A stretch of 31,025 bases of DNA, taken from positions 1 to 31,025 of the forward strand of contig CAYRWM010000024.1 in assembly GCA_964428055.1 (NCBI GenBank), in the 5' to 3' direction. This DNA is from CAYRWM01 sp964428055 (lineage in GTDB: Bacteria > Bacillota > Clostridia > Christensenellales > Christensenellaceae). Positions 7,683 to 15,559 of the stretch are shown piece by piece. The first letter of the stretch is position 1, and every line of letters begins with the position of its first letter. Made by a program: the position numbers and the translations under genes. The notes beneath the pieces are model-generated. The model was not told the DNA's origin and did not search any database. It saw only the letters and a list, made by a program, of their open reading frames with translations.

Positions 7683-7985
7683 ATGAAGGACAGACCGGAA
7701 CGTTTATACGAGATACAGTACACGAAAGCTGCTGAAAAGTTCCTTAAGGATCATGAGGATGTCCGGAGTAAGTTCAGGGATGCCATACGGGCATTCCTTG
7801 ACGGCGCGCGTCCGGAAAACGCTGATATAAAGAAGATCAGGGGAAAGAGAAATGATTATTACCGTTTAAGGCTGGGCGGCTGCAGAGTGGTCTATGCCGT
7901 GATTAACGGGAAGATAATTGTTATCAAGGTAATACTGGCAGGTGCACGCGGCGATGTGTACAAGAAAATGAGTGGACTTAAATGA
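7683..7985 (+). CDS. RelE/ParE-family toxin
   Basis: This 100-aa protein has the RelE fold pattern: an N-terminal YTKAAEKFLKDH helix, then IKKIRGKRNDYYRLRLGGCRVVYAV and a C-terminal VIKVILAGARGDVYKK. The basic residues (RGK, YRLRLG.RV.Y, G.RG.VYK) match ribosome-dependent mRNA interferases of the RelE group; gyrase-directed ParE toxins share the fold. It follows its antitoxin by ten bases. Unusually, its stop overlaps the start of a HAD phosphatase gene (ATGA), which couples the toxin to metabolic genes. Confidence 0.85.
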   Translation: MKDRPERLYEIQYTKAAEKFLKDHEDVRSKFRDAIRAFLDGARPENADIKKIRGKRNDYYRLRLGGCRVVYAVINGKIIVIKVILAGARGDVYKKMSGLK

Positions 7986-8731
7986 TTCTGTTTGCAAGTG
8001 ATTTTGACAATACTATATACTTCTGGGACAGGACTCCAAGGATCTCCGAAGAAGATAAAGCCGCCGTATCACGGTTAAGGAAAGCCGGCGGTCTTTTCGG
8101 CGTATGTACGGGCCGTTCCCTGGTCGGGATCTTAAAACCGATAGAGGGGATCATCGACTTTGATTTTTATATACTGGCATCGGGTGCGTTCATACTGGAC
8201 GGCAGTCTTAACGCCATAAGCCGTACGTGCGTCGACAGGGATATCGTGATAGAGGTGTACGAACGGTTTGCCAACAAGGAGAGTTCCATAATACACGCCA
8301 ACGATACCGTCTACAGCTTCAACGGATTCTATGAACTCCAGACGAGGATCTCGTCGTTTGACGAGATAGAGGGGGACAGTTTCTACGGTGTATCCATAGC
8401 GCCGGACGATCCTGCCGACGTCAAGGTCATATGCGATACCGTTAACCGGGAATACGGGAAATACCTTTCGGCTTATCCAAACAGACATATAGCCGACATA
8501 GTGTCCTGTGACTGCTCGAAAGGCAAGGCCATAAAGACGGTGAAGGACTACTTCGGTGCGGATCTTACCGCCGGCATAGGCGATTCATTCAATGATATAC
8601 CTATGTTCGATCATTCAGATGTATCATTCACTTTCGCATCATCGCATGAGGATGTAAGGAAGAGAGCCGGTCATACCGTGGATTCCGTCAGCGAAGCTAT
8701 AGACATACTGATGGAGGGGGATGCGCAATGA
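7982..8731 (+). CDS. HAD-superfamily (Cof/IIB type) sugar-phosphatase-like hydrolase
   Basis: This is a 249-aa cytosolic phosphatase of HAD subclass IIB. Motif I is DFDNT (nucleophile Asp7, acid/base Asp9), motif II is CTGRS, motif III is the Lys in CSKGKAI and motif IV is GIGDSFNDIPMF. The cap domain lies between motifs II and III. Relatives dephosphorylate small sugar phosphates or flavin phosphates; the substrate here is unknown. Its ATG overlaps the RelE-type toxin stop and its own stop overlaps the MFS gene start, so four genes appear to be translated from one message. Confidence 0.88.
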   Translation: MILFASDFDNTIYFWDRTPRISEEDKAAVSRLRKAGGLFGVCTGRSLVGILKPIEGIIDFDFYILASGAFILDGSLNAISRTCVDRDIVIEVYERFANKESSIIHANDTVYSFNGFYELQTRISSFDEIEGDSFYGVSIAPDDPADVKVICDTVNREYGKYLSAYPNRHIADIVSCDCSKGKAIKTVKDYFGADLTAGIGDSFNDIPMFDHSDVSFTFASSHEDVRKRAGHTVDSVSEAIDILMEGDAQ

Positions 8732-9927
8732 GACAGGAAAGAACTATAAAGCTCCTCCTTACGGGCATACTTCTCTCCAACATATGCTACGCCGTATACT
8801 GCGTTATGTTCGGCAGTCTTGCCACGCCCATGATGGCGTTCTACTCGATAGACAAGGCGGCCCAGGGCATGTTCACATCAGCCTGTTCTATCGGCGGTGT
8901 CGCATGCGCCCTGTTCTGCGCCTTTTTCGGAGAGAGGTTCAAAAAGCCCCTGCTTATGATCCCGGGAATAGTGTTCGTGGCTCTGGCATCGCTCCTCATG
9001 TTCTTCGCCCCGCCCTATGAAGCCGTGTGCGCCATAGCCCTTATAGGCGGTCTCGGATATACCTTCATAGACATAATGGGACAGGCAACCGTAACGGAGT
9101 ATTTCCCCGAAAGGACCAATGCCATCCTCCCGGTACTGCAGATATTCTACGGTATAGGTGCGTTCGTGGGTCCGATGCTGCTCGTACTGCCTGTAAGAGA
9201 GTCCGAGCCGCAGACATTCACTCTTGCATGCCTGTACTTAGGTATAGCATCCGCCGTTGTTGCTGTCATATACATCTGGGGATGCAAAAGCTCCATGAGA
9301 TACCTTCCGAAAGTGGATACGGAAAAGATGAAAATAGCGGCAAAAAAGGATCCGGTAGGCATATTCAGATCCTGGAAAGCCTGGATGCTCCTTCTGAGCT
9401 GCACTCTTTTCAACTGCTTTACAACTTCGTTCATTGCATGGGCGCCGACATATTACCACACGGAGCGCGGGATGGATTTTGAATCGTCGGCGTTCGTCCT
9501 GACGGCATTCTATCTGGGTCTCGTCATAATGCGTTTCTTCGGACCGAAGCTGTTCAAAAAGGCGAGGCCGTACAGGATATTCATAATCTACGCTCTCATA
9601 ACGACTGTGTTCTTTGTGCTCTCGTATATCATTCAGGATAACACCGTATCCGCCGTTATGGTCGGCATATGCGGCGCTTTCAGGGCATTCGGCATGGTCT
9701 GCACCACAATGACGGCGACGCAGCTGTTCCCGGAGAGGAAGGCCTCGGCCGCTTCCATATCCGTGTTCGCGTACAGTATAGGAGGGGCGATTGCCCCGGT
9801 TTTCGTCGGATCCATGGCCGAATCGTTCGGTTTTACCCTGCCTTTCATAGTCATAACGGTCCTGCTGGCGATGAGCGCCGTTACAATGATGTTCCTTGCG
9901 AAAAAAAGCAGGGATGTGCTCGGCTGA
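8728..9927 (+). CDS. Major facilitator superfamily transporter
   Basis: This 399-aa membrane protein has about twelve hydrophobic helices in two sets of six, with a basic central cytoplasmic loop near 190-215. The sequence after helix 2 (GERFKKP) resembles the MFS loop 2-3 signature in a weak form. A repeat of the pattern TEYFPERTNA / TQLFPERKAS in the two halves supports internal duplication. Similar proteins move organic anions, nucleosides or drugs. The substrate cannot be told, but coupling to a HAD phosphatase suggests uptake of a compound whose phosphate form is handled by that enzyme. Confidence 0.88.
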   Translation: MRQERTIKLLLTGILLSNICYAVYCVMFGSLATPMMAFYSIDKAAQGMFTSACSIGGVACALFCAFFGERFKKPLLMIPGIVFVALASLLMFFAPPYEAVCAIALIGGLGYTFIDIMGQATVTEYFPERTNAILPVLQIFYGIGAFVGPMLLVLPVRESEPQTFTLACLYLGIASAVVAVIYIWGCKSSMRYLPKVDTEKMKIAAKKDPVGIFRSWKAWMLLLSCTLFNCFTTSFIAWAPTYYHTERGMDFESSAFVLTAFYLGLVIMRFFGPKLFKKARPYRIFIIYALITTVFFVLSYIIQDNTVSAVMVGICGAFRAFGMVCTTMTATQLFPERKASAASISVFAYSIGGAIAPVFVGSMAESFGFTLPFIVITVLLAMSAVTMMFLAKKSRDVLG

Positions 9928-9979
9928 TATATTGCCTAAATCATCAATAGATGCTATCATTATCTATACAGACAAAGGC

Positions 9980-10058
9980 TTGCATAGTTTTATTAAACTA
10001 CTTATCAAAAGGGATAATCTGATACAGTTTAATAACGATTATAATTCACCGCCGGTGA
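9980..10058 (+). promoter_or_regulatory. Promoter region and small operator-like palindrome before the flavin reductase gene
   Basis: Two candidates are visible: TTGCAT-N17-TATCAA (9980-10008), and a perfect TATAAT at 10040 with a poor -35. A 13-bp palindrome, TCACCG-C-CGGTGA (10046-10058), falls just after the TATAAT, where a repressor would block initiation. The rest of 9928-10103 is AT-rich and shows no gene. Confidence 0.4.
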
Positions 10059-10103
10059 TTTAAAATACCTTTTTATTAAATAAGTAATATGGAGGAAAAT
10101 CTA

Positions 10104-11369
10104 ATGAGCACAAAAGGCACAGCTCTTGCTCAGCCGATCAAGATCGGACCGAGAACAGCCAAGAACAGATTCGTCATACAGCCCATGGAGTGCGGCGATG
10201 CTACAGACCGCGGCCATCTTTCAGACAGGGCCTTAAGAAGATATGAGAATCTCTTTATGGGTGATGCGGGTATAATCGATTTCGAGTCCATCACGATGCA
10301 GTATGACAGTATCGCGAGAACGAATCAGATCGCTCTTTATCCGAACGATCCCGAGAACATCAAGGAATGGGCCAAGTTCATCAAGAAGATGAAGGACTTA
10401 AACCCCGATCCTATATTCATCGTTCAGCTGAACCACTCCGGTGAGATCTCCGGCGGCGGCGACAAGAACAGAGTATCGGTAAAGCCTCTTTACGGATACG
10501 AAGGCAAGGAAGTCACCGATGAGTATGCGGACGCTGTCCTGGATTCCTTCGTGGAAGCATCCAAGATACTGTACGACATCGGCGCAGACGGCGTAGACCT
10601 CAAGTTCTGCCACGGTTACTTCGGATCACAGATCCTAAGACCGTACAATGACAGAAACTGGAAGTACGGCGGCCCCTGGGAGAAGAGAAGCAGATTCGCA
10701 TTCGACATGACAGAGAGAGTGCGTAAGCTCATCCCCGACAAGAACTTCCTCATCGGATCGAAAGTCTCCATGTGGGAAGGCTTCCCGGGCGGACAGGGAA
10801 CAGCAGGTCCCGATTCCCCGGTCATCGACCTTACGGAATCCATCGATCTCGTAAAGGGTCTTGTAGAGAGAGGCGCGAGCTACATCCTCGAATCAACAGG
10901 AACACCCACACACACGATCGAGCTGCACATGCCCTGGAGGGAGAAGCCGGACGATGTATACATTCACATGTCAATGGCGAAGTACATCAAGGACGCTGTA
11001 TCCGAGGTCGATCCCGCTACAGTAGTCATCGGCGGAGCATACTCAGTTCTCAACAAGGGCAAGAACAAGCTGAACGCTATCTACCCCGAGAAGAACGGTC
11101 TCATCTACTTCGGCAACTACAACATCGAGCACGGCAACTGCGACATGATCGCACTCGGACGTCAGTCCCTGGCTGATCCGTTGCTCCCGAAGAAATACTG
11201 CGACGACAAAGTCGAAGACATCAAATGGTGTGTTGCATGTGACTGCTGCGCAGAGCTCCTCATTCAGCAGGAGAACGTCGGATGCGCAGTCTACAACAAG
11301 GAATACACCGAAGTCCTCAAAGAGTGCCGCCGCGTAAAGGGCCCGCTCAAGGTAAAGAAGACAGACTAG
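10104..11369 (+). CDS. Old-Yellow-Enzyme-like NADH:flavin oxidoreductase (TIM barrel only)
   Basis: This is a 421-aa flavoprotein of the OYE/2,4-dienoyl-CoA-reductase class, likely FMN-bound. The barrel begins PIKIGPRTAKNRFVIQPM, and the signature at 170-190 (HGYFGSQILRPYNDRNWKYGG, interrupted by normal substitutions) supplies the substrate-binding His and Arg region. Near the C-terminus, C376-x2-C379-x-C381-C382 and C394 resemble the [4Fe-4S] ligands of the dienoyl-CoA reductase type. The NAD(P)/FAD domain that normally follows in those enzymes is missing, leaving only about 27 residues after C394. The ATG at 10104 is preferred over 10089 because GGAGG lies between them. The gene uses ATC, AAG and GAG far more than its neighbours, suggesting high expression. 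The substrate is unknown. Confidence 0.85.
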   Translation: MSTKGTALAQPIKIGPRTAKNRFVIQPMECGDATDRGHLSDRALRRYENLFMGDAGIIDFESITMQYDSIARTNQIALYPNDPENIKEWAKFIKKMKDLNPDPIFIVQLNHSGEISGGGDKNRVSVKPLYGYEGKEVTDEYADAVLDSFVEASKILYDIGADGVDLKFCHGYFGSQILRPYNDRNWKYGGPWEKRSRFAFDMTERVRKLIPDKNFLIGSKVSMWEGFPGGQGTAGPDSPVIDLTESIDLVKGLVERGASYILESTGTPTHTIELHMPWREKPDDVYIHMSMAKYIKDAVSEVDPATVVIGGAYSVLNKGKNKLNAIYPEKNGLIYFGNYNIEHGNCDMIALGRQSLADPLLPKKYCDDKVEDIKWCVACDCCAELLIQQENVGCAVYNKEYTEVLKECRRVKGPLKVKKTD

Positions 11370-11414
11370 TATCTTTAAGGCGCAAATGCTTATATAACGA
11401 AATAAACCATCAAA

Positions 11415-11444
11415 AAAGGAGAAGCAGCAATGCTTCTCCTTTTG
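11415..11444. terminator. Bidirectional terminator between convergent genes
   Basis: AAAAGGAGAAGC and GCTTCTCCTTTT form a perfect 12-bp stem around AGCAAT. A and T runs on both sides let it serve the rightward oxidoreductase gene and the leftward transporter gene. Confidence 0.85.
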
Positions 11445-11462
11445 ATTTGCCTGTTTTTACTG

Positions 11463-12389
11463 TCATACTATGAGCATCATGCCGAGCAGCGGCAGTGTTA
11501 TGCATGCAAGAAGAGTGGTCACGGCGAACAGCTGCGAAGCGTACAGCCCGTCCTGCTTGTAGTCTATCGCCAGAAGAGTGCACATCGTGCCTACCGGGCA
11601 TCCCGCCGCCAGGAACACGATGTTCAGGGGCATGGGCGCCGCGGTGCCGAATATCGCAATGAGAACGCCGAACGTTATAAGCGGCAGGACAATAAGGCGC
11701 ATAGCGCTCGTCAGCCAGAGCGTGGGCTTTTTGAGTGCCGACAGAAGGCCGGCCTGTGCGATGGTCGCGCCCGCTATTATCATGGGCAGCGGCGTCTGAA
11801 GAGCGCTTAGCATATCCAGCGGTTCCGCCGCGAGGCCGGGGAGAGTGAACCCCGTAAAGAACATAACCATGGCTATGATGGTCGCGAACACGGTGGGGGT
11901 GGATATTATCTTTTTAAGAGTGCTTTTGCTTATACCTTCTCCGCTTATGAGCGAGAGGCCGTGCGTCCAGAGGAGTATGTTGAATACCGCGATGAACGCA
12001 GTCAGATAAGCCACGCCTTCGGCTCCGAACAGACCCTGTATGACGGGTATACCGAAAAAGCCGCAGTTGGAGTATATAGCGGACAGCCTGTCCACTCTGA
12101 AATTCGGGTTTTTCTTTTTTCTTATGACCAGATAGACTACGGCAATAGTTACGGCAAAGGATATCGCCGAAAAGAGGAACGAATAGCCTATGCCTTCCAT
12201 TATGCTCTCTTCTCTCGGCATCTGGAAAGCCATTATGATCTGTGCGGGTATAACGAACTTCGTGACAATATTAATAAGGCCGTCTATCGAGGCCTTATTA
12301 ATCAGTTTTGTCTTCCAGCATATTATACCGACGACTATCAGTATGAACATGACGGCCGTCTTGAAAAGGACTGTCAGTCCGAATCCCAT
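11463..12389 (-). CDS. AEC-family (auxin-efflux-carrier-like) transporter
   Basis: This 308-aa membrane protein has about ten hydrophobic segments in two halves, with a central basic loop. Typical AEC features are the early KLINKASIDGLINIVTKFVIPAQI segment (only partly shown here), conserved prolines in helices, and the C-terminal small-residue-rich helix near AAGCPVGTM. Bacterial members export or import carboxylates such as malate, or amino acids. The ATG at 12389 has a GGAGG about ten bases upstream. The gene follows the 444-aa lipoprotein gene on the same strand by 46 nt and may be cotranscribed with it. Confidence 0.86.
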   Translation of the reverse strand: MGFGLTVLFKTAVMFILIVVGIICWKTKLINKASIDGLINIVTKFVIPAQIIMAFQMPREESIMEGIGYSFLFSAISFAVTIAVVYLVIRKKKNPNFRVDRLSAIYSNCGFFGIPVIQGLFGAEGVAYLTAFIAVFNILLWTHGLSLISGEGISKSTLKKIISTPTVFATIIAMVMFFTGFTLPGLAAEPLDMLSALQTPLPMIIAGATIAQAGLLSALKKPTLWLTSAMRLIVLPLITFGVLIAIFGTAAPMPLNIVFLAAGCPVGTMCTLLAIDYKQDGLYASQLFAVTTLLACITLPLLGMMLIV

Positions 12390-12435
12390 CCGCCTTTATC
12401 CTCCGTTTTTAACTCTTTAATTCCGGTCCGGGCGA

Positions 12436-13770
12436 TCAGTAATAACTCGCCAGGTCTCCTTCGATCTTGTAATCTCCGACGGGCTGACCCGGCTCTGTAG
12501 CCTGCAGCGTCTCGGAGAACTTGCTGTCGTAGTTGGTGTCCGTCATATATATTATGAGCATCTGCACGTCCTGATTGACTGGGAGAGGGGAACTCGGGAA
12601 TTCCTGCCACTCCTTGAGCGATGCCGACCATCCGTAGTACTCCGCAACGTCTATGAAATTCGTCAGTTCTTCGTACGTCCACTTTTCCTTGTCGATGGGA
12701 CCGGTCTGCCACTCGTCGAACTTCTTTTCGACCTTGCCGCCGGACATGTCGTACACCTTTATGCAGACGTCCTTGGTGGCGTCAGCCGCGGTGAAACTGT
12801 ACATGGCGCCGTAGCCTATGTATCTCTTGTTGGAACCCGATTCGCTGAACAGGAATATCTGGGCGAACAGGTCGTCGCACCAGAAGACGCCCGTGTCGAA
12901 CACGTCTCCGCCCACGAGGGTAACGTTCGCCTGGTCGTCGCAGGTATACACTTCGAACGAAAGATCCCATCTTAAATCGTCCTCGTCCATGGTCTTTGTC
13001 TGATATACGACGATCATGTCCTCAAATCCGTCATCGTCTATGTCGGTCACCATATGGAAGACCGCGCCTTCCTCGCCTTCATAGTTGCCGTACTTGAACC
13101 TCTTTTCGCCGAGAGCGATATACGGAAATTCTATTACGACTTCGGGGACTTCGCCCTTTTCCGGGACTATGGTCTCCTCGTAGTATCTTTCAAGAGCGTT
13201 TCCCTGATCCGGTCTGTAAGTCTCGTATACTTCGCCGAAAAGGGATGCTATCGCTCCCGAAAAGTCCGAATAATTATCCGGATACACTTCATAACCCGAA
13301 GCGCTTATCTCTTTGCCGTTGTCCATCATGGCCAGGAGGTGGAAGGACGAGCCGTCCATGACGCCGGTATCGGACTTGTCGAATCCGTTCCATTTGCCGA
13401 CGTCATACTTTTTGCATATCTCGGTTATCTCATCTATGAATGAGGCGTCCATCTTGACTTCCAGGGCTTCATCGTCCGGTATGCCGTAGGGCTTTATACG
13501 GATCTCAGCCTGACCGTCAACAAGATCGGCCTGGTAGGAAGTGTTGCCCCAGACTTCCATGCCGCCTCCTTCTCCGAACGAGAAGATCTCGACGTTAGAG
13601 ACCTCAACGGGATCCATTTTGGAATTATCGACTATATCAGGTCTGAAGATATCCCCGCCGCCTTCGCCCAGGGCGTTGGTCAGGGTATCAATGGCTCCGG
13701 GCAGGGTGCAGCCTGCGAGAAGAGCGGTCACTATAAGAACCGAAATCACTACGGAAACTATCTTTTTCAT
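12436..13770 (-). CDS. Unknown large lipoprotein with acidic extracellular domain
   Basis: This 444-aa protein begins with a lipoprotein signal (lipobox LLAGC, Cys21). The mature part is rich in Asp, Glu, Gly and aromatic residues. One stretch, MVTDIDDDGFEDMIVVYQ near the middle, looks like an FG-GAP/VCBS-type calcium-loop repeat (DxDxDG.xD), suggesting a beta-propeller-like piece. I recognise no enzyme family. The start has AAGGAGG about 11 nt upstream and a promoter with TTGTTA and TAGAAT 18 nt apart. It may supply a surface function beside the AEC transporter. Confidence 0.8.
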   Translation of the reverse strand: MKKIVSVVISVLIVTALLAGCTLPGAIDTLTNALGEGGGDIFRPDIVDNSKMDPVEVSNVEIFSFGEGGGMEVWGNTSYQADLVDGQAEIRIKPYGIPDDEALEVKMDASFIDEITEICKKYDVGKWNGFDKSDTGVMDGSSFHLLAMMDNGKEISASGYEVYPDNYSDFSGAIASLFGEVYETYRPDQGNALERYYEETIVPEKGEVPEVVIEFPYIALGEKRFKYGNYEGEEGAVFHMVTDIDDDGFEDMIVVYQTKTMDEDDLRWDLSFEVYTCDDQANVTLVGGDVFDTGVFWCDDLFAQIFLFSESGSNKRYIGYGAMYSFTAADATKDVCIKVYDMSGGKVEKKFDEWQTGPIDKEKWTYEELTNFIDVAEYYGWSASLKEWQEFPSSPLPVNQDVQMLIIYMTDTNYDSKFSETLQATEPGQPVGDYKIEGDLASYY

Positions 13771-13811
13771 AGGGCAGGGGACCTCCTTCAGAATGCTTTT
13801 GTCCTAAACTA

Positions 13812-13841
13812 ATTCTAACACATGCGCGCGGCCTTTAACAA
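13812..13841 (-). promoter_or_regulatory. Promoter of the large lipoprotein gene
   Basis: On the minus strand, TTGTTA-N18-TAGAAT lies about 40 nt upstream of the start codon. Confidence 0.45.
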
Positions 13842-13866
13842 TGATGTCCGTAATACTGGAAATGTG

Positions 13867-13921
13867 TTGACAGGCATAAAGCGCGGCATATATAATACAT
13901 ATGAGTTAGTTACAACTAACT
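13867..13921 (+). promoter_or_regulatory. Consensus promoter with palindromic operator before the HMA gene
   Basis: A perfect TTGACA (13867-13872) and a perfect TATAAT (13891-13896) are separated by 18 nt. AGTTAGTT-AC-AACTAACT (13904-13921), a perfect 8-bp inverted repeat, lies over the expected start point. The TTAG/CTAA half-sites recall operators of DtxR/MntR-type metalloregulators, which is an inference. A repressor bound there would block initiation. Confidence 0.7.
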
Positions 13922-13958
13922 AAATAACGCACGGTTTGCTGAAAGAGGGATTAAAACG

Positions 13959-14183
13959 ATGAAAAAGATGATCCTTAAGATAGAAGGTATGGCATGCGGC
14001 ATGTGCGAAGCGCATATGAACGATGTCATAAGAAAGGCATACCCTGACGCTAAAAAAGTTAAGTCATCCCGTAAAAAGGGAGAGACCGTCTTCATGACGG
14101 ACGCCGAGATAGATGAGGACGCTTTAAGATCGGCTGTAGAGGAAACGGGATACAGACTCCTCGGGTGCGTTACGGAACCATAG
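13959..14183 (+). CDS. Heavy-metal-associated (HMA, CopZ-like) domain protein
   Basis: This 74-aa single-domain protein has the ferredoxin-like HMA fold and the metal-binding loop GMACGMCEAH (Cys13 and Cys16). Family members carry Cu(I) or related soft metals to P-type ATPases. No ATPase gene is adjacent, so its partner lies elsewhere. It is monocistronic, under a consensus promoter with an operator-like palindrome, and is followed by a terminator at 14226. This implies tight metal-dependent control. Confidence 0.88.
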   Translation: MKKMILKIEGMACGMCEAHMNDVIRKAYPDAKKVKSSRKKGETVFMTDAEIDEDALRSAVEETGYRLLGCVTEP

Positions 14184-14225
14184 GCCATATGGCGGGCTGT
14201 GCCGCCTGAAATGATTGATACTGCG

Positions 14226-14260
14226 AGAAGCTCCGGCATTAGCCGGAGTTTCTTGCTCTG
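14226..14260 (+). terminator. Intrinsic terminator after the HMA gene
   Basis: CTCCGGC-ATTA-GCCGGAG is extended by AGAAG/TTTCT to a stem of about 12 bp with a T-rich tail. Confidence 0.75.
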
Positions 14261-14348
14261 TCATACTTTTTTCTTTGTCAGTGCTTTTACAGGCCGCTGC
14301 CGTTAAATGAAGATATCACTTTTGATGCCGCAGGGACTGCGCATATGA

Positions 14349-14354
14349 TATACT
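14349..14354 (+). promoter_or_regulatory. Possible extended -10 promoter of the GNAT/FMN-reductase pair
   Basis: TG-A-TATACT forms an extended -10 about 50 nt before the GTG start; no good -35 is seen. The rest of 14261-14402 shows no gene. Confidence 0.35.
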
Positions 14355-14402
14355 GATATAAGAAGACTATCACTTGATTAAGCTGGGAACAAAGGAAAAA
14401 CA

Positions 14403-14936
14403 GTGGACAGCGTAAAACTTGTACCGTTACAGGAAGACGACAGAGAACAGTTCATACTCGACAACCAGGAGGCGTTCAGATACGGCGCCCTGGAGGAGTT
14501 CGGACTTCGGGACGACCACTTCGAGGAGGACGGCGAGATAATTGCTCGCTCCGTTATAGAAAAGTCAATAGACGAAGGAGAGGCCTACCGCATAATCGCT
14601 GACGGCGAAAAAGCCGGCGGAGCGGTCATACGGGTCGAAGGCGAAAGAGGCGATCTGGAGCTCCTGTTCGTAAGACCGGATGCGCACAGCCGGGGCATAG
14701 GATATGCTGCCTGGCAGGAGATCGAAAAGATGCATCCCGAAGTCAGGGTATGGGAGACGCTGACGCCGTATTTCGAAAAGAGGAACATACACTTCTATGT
14801 GAACAGGTGCGGCTTTCATATAGTGGAATTCTTCTGCAGTTATCATAAGGATCCGGATGTCATCGAAGAGTACCGGGAAGCCTCCGAAAGAGGCGACTGC
14901 ATGTTCCGCTTTGAAAAAGTCATGAATGAAGCTTAG
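14403..14936 (+). CDS. GNAT-family N-acetyltransferase
   Basis: This 177-aa protein has a recognisable GNAT core: GGAVIRVEGERGDLELLFVRPDAHSRGIG spans strands 4-5 and the acetyl-CoA loop (R-x-x-G-I-G type, HSRGIGYAAWQEIE). It ends with the FYVNRCGFHIVEFF region typical of the last strands. The start is GTG at 14403 with AAAGGAA about seven bases upstream. The substrate is unknown. It is 40 nt before the flavin reductase gene and may be cotranscribed with it. Confidence 0.85.
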   Translation: MDSVKLVPLQEDDREQFILDNQEAFRYGALEEFGLRDDHFEEDGEIIARSVIEKSIDEGEAYRIIADGEKAGGAVIRVEGERGDLELLFVRPDAHSRGIGYAAWQEIEKMHPEVRVWETLTPYFEKRNIHFYVNRCGFHIVEFFCSYHKDPDVIEEYREASERGDCMFRFEKVMNEA

Positions 14937-14976
14937 GTAAGCTTGGTTAAATAAATATGCAAACGGAGGATTTGAC

Positions 14977-15492
14977 ATGAAGATAGTTGTACTTATGGGA
15001 AGCCCCAGGCAGGACAGTAACACTGCCGCTCTCGTTGAAGCGTTCAAAAAGGGCGCGGAGAGCAAGGGAAACGAAGTGATCGTAAAGAACATAGCAAAGA
15101 TGAACATCAAGCCCTGCGTGGCGTGCGAGTACTGCCACACGAAGGGCGAGGGGGCATGCATTCAGAAGGATGACATGCAGGAGATATACCCGGTCCTAGC
15201 CGAAGCTGAAGGCGTGGTCATAGCGTCTCCGATATACTATTTCGGCCTCACGGGTCAGGCGGAGACAGCTCTTTCGAGATTCTACGCTCCCTTAAAGCCC
15301 GCAAAGGCTACGAAGTATGCCATGATCCTAAGCTCAGGCTCACCCGGAGTATATGCGGGTCCCGAAGCCCAGTTCAATGCCATGGTGGGATTCTTCGGAG
15401 CTGAGGTCGTTGGCATCGTCAAGATCCCGGGCGATCAGAACAGGACCGAAGCCGCTCTTAAAGAAGCAGAAGATCTTGGGGCCGCTTTCTAA
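14977..15492 (+). CDS. NADPH-dependent FMN reductase / iron-sulfur flavoprotein-like
   Basis: This 171-aa protein has a flavodoxin-like fold. GSPRQDSNTAAL at 9-20 is the FMN phosphate loop of the family. The cysteine cluster in KPCVACEYCHTKGEGACIQKDD (C-x2-C-x2-C-x7-C) is the region that binds a [4Fe-4S] cluster in iron-sulfur flavoproteins. SPIYYFGLTGQ contacts the isoalloxazine ring. It probably reduces quinones, flavins or oxygen species in an anaerobe. CGGAGG lies eight bases before the ATG. A bidirectional terminator follows. Confidence 0.88.
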   Translation: MKIVVLMGSPRQDSNTAALVEAFKKGAESKGNEVIVKNIAKMNIKPCVACEYCHTKGEGACIQKDDMQEIYPVLAEAEGVVIASPIYYFGLTGQAETALSRFYAPLKPAKATKYAMILSSGSPGVYAGPEAQFNAMVGFFGAEVVGIVKIPGDQNRTEAALKEAEDLGAAF

Positions 15493-15501
15493 AAAAACAC
15501 T

Positions 15502-15544
15502 AAAAAAAAGGCATATGACCCTAAGCGGTCATATGTCTTTTTTT
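15502..15544. terminator. Bidirectional terminator
   Basis: GGCATATGACC and GGTCATATGTC pair over 11 bp (one G-T) around CTAAGC, flanked by A8 and T7, between convergent genes. Confidence 0.9.
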
Positions 15545-15559
15545 ATGCTTTTTCAGGTG

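Noticed and set aside
8721..9020. Separate small gene at the HAD/MFS junction
   Set aside because: It is another frame of the MFS gene, Arg/His-rich, without ribosome site or domain.
9238..9960. Antisense reading frame of about 240 codons opposite the MFS gene
   Set aside because: Composition is extreme (Arg/His/Glu-rich), with no family features. The sense strand encodes a convincing twelve-helix transporter.
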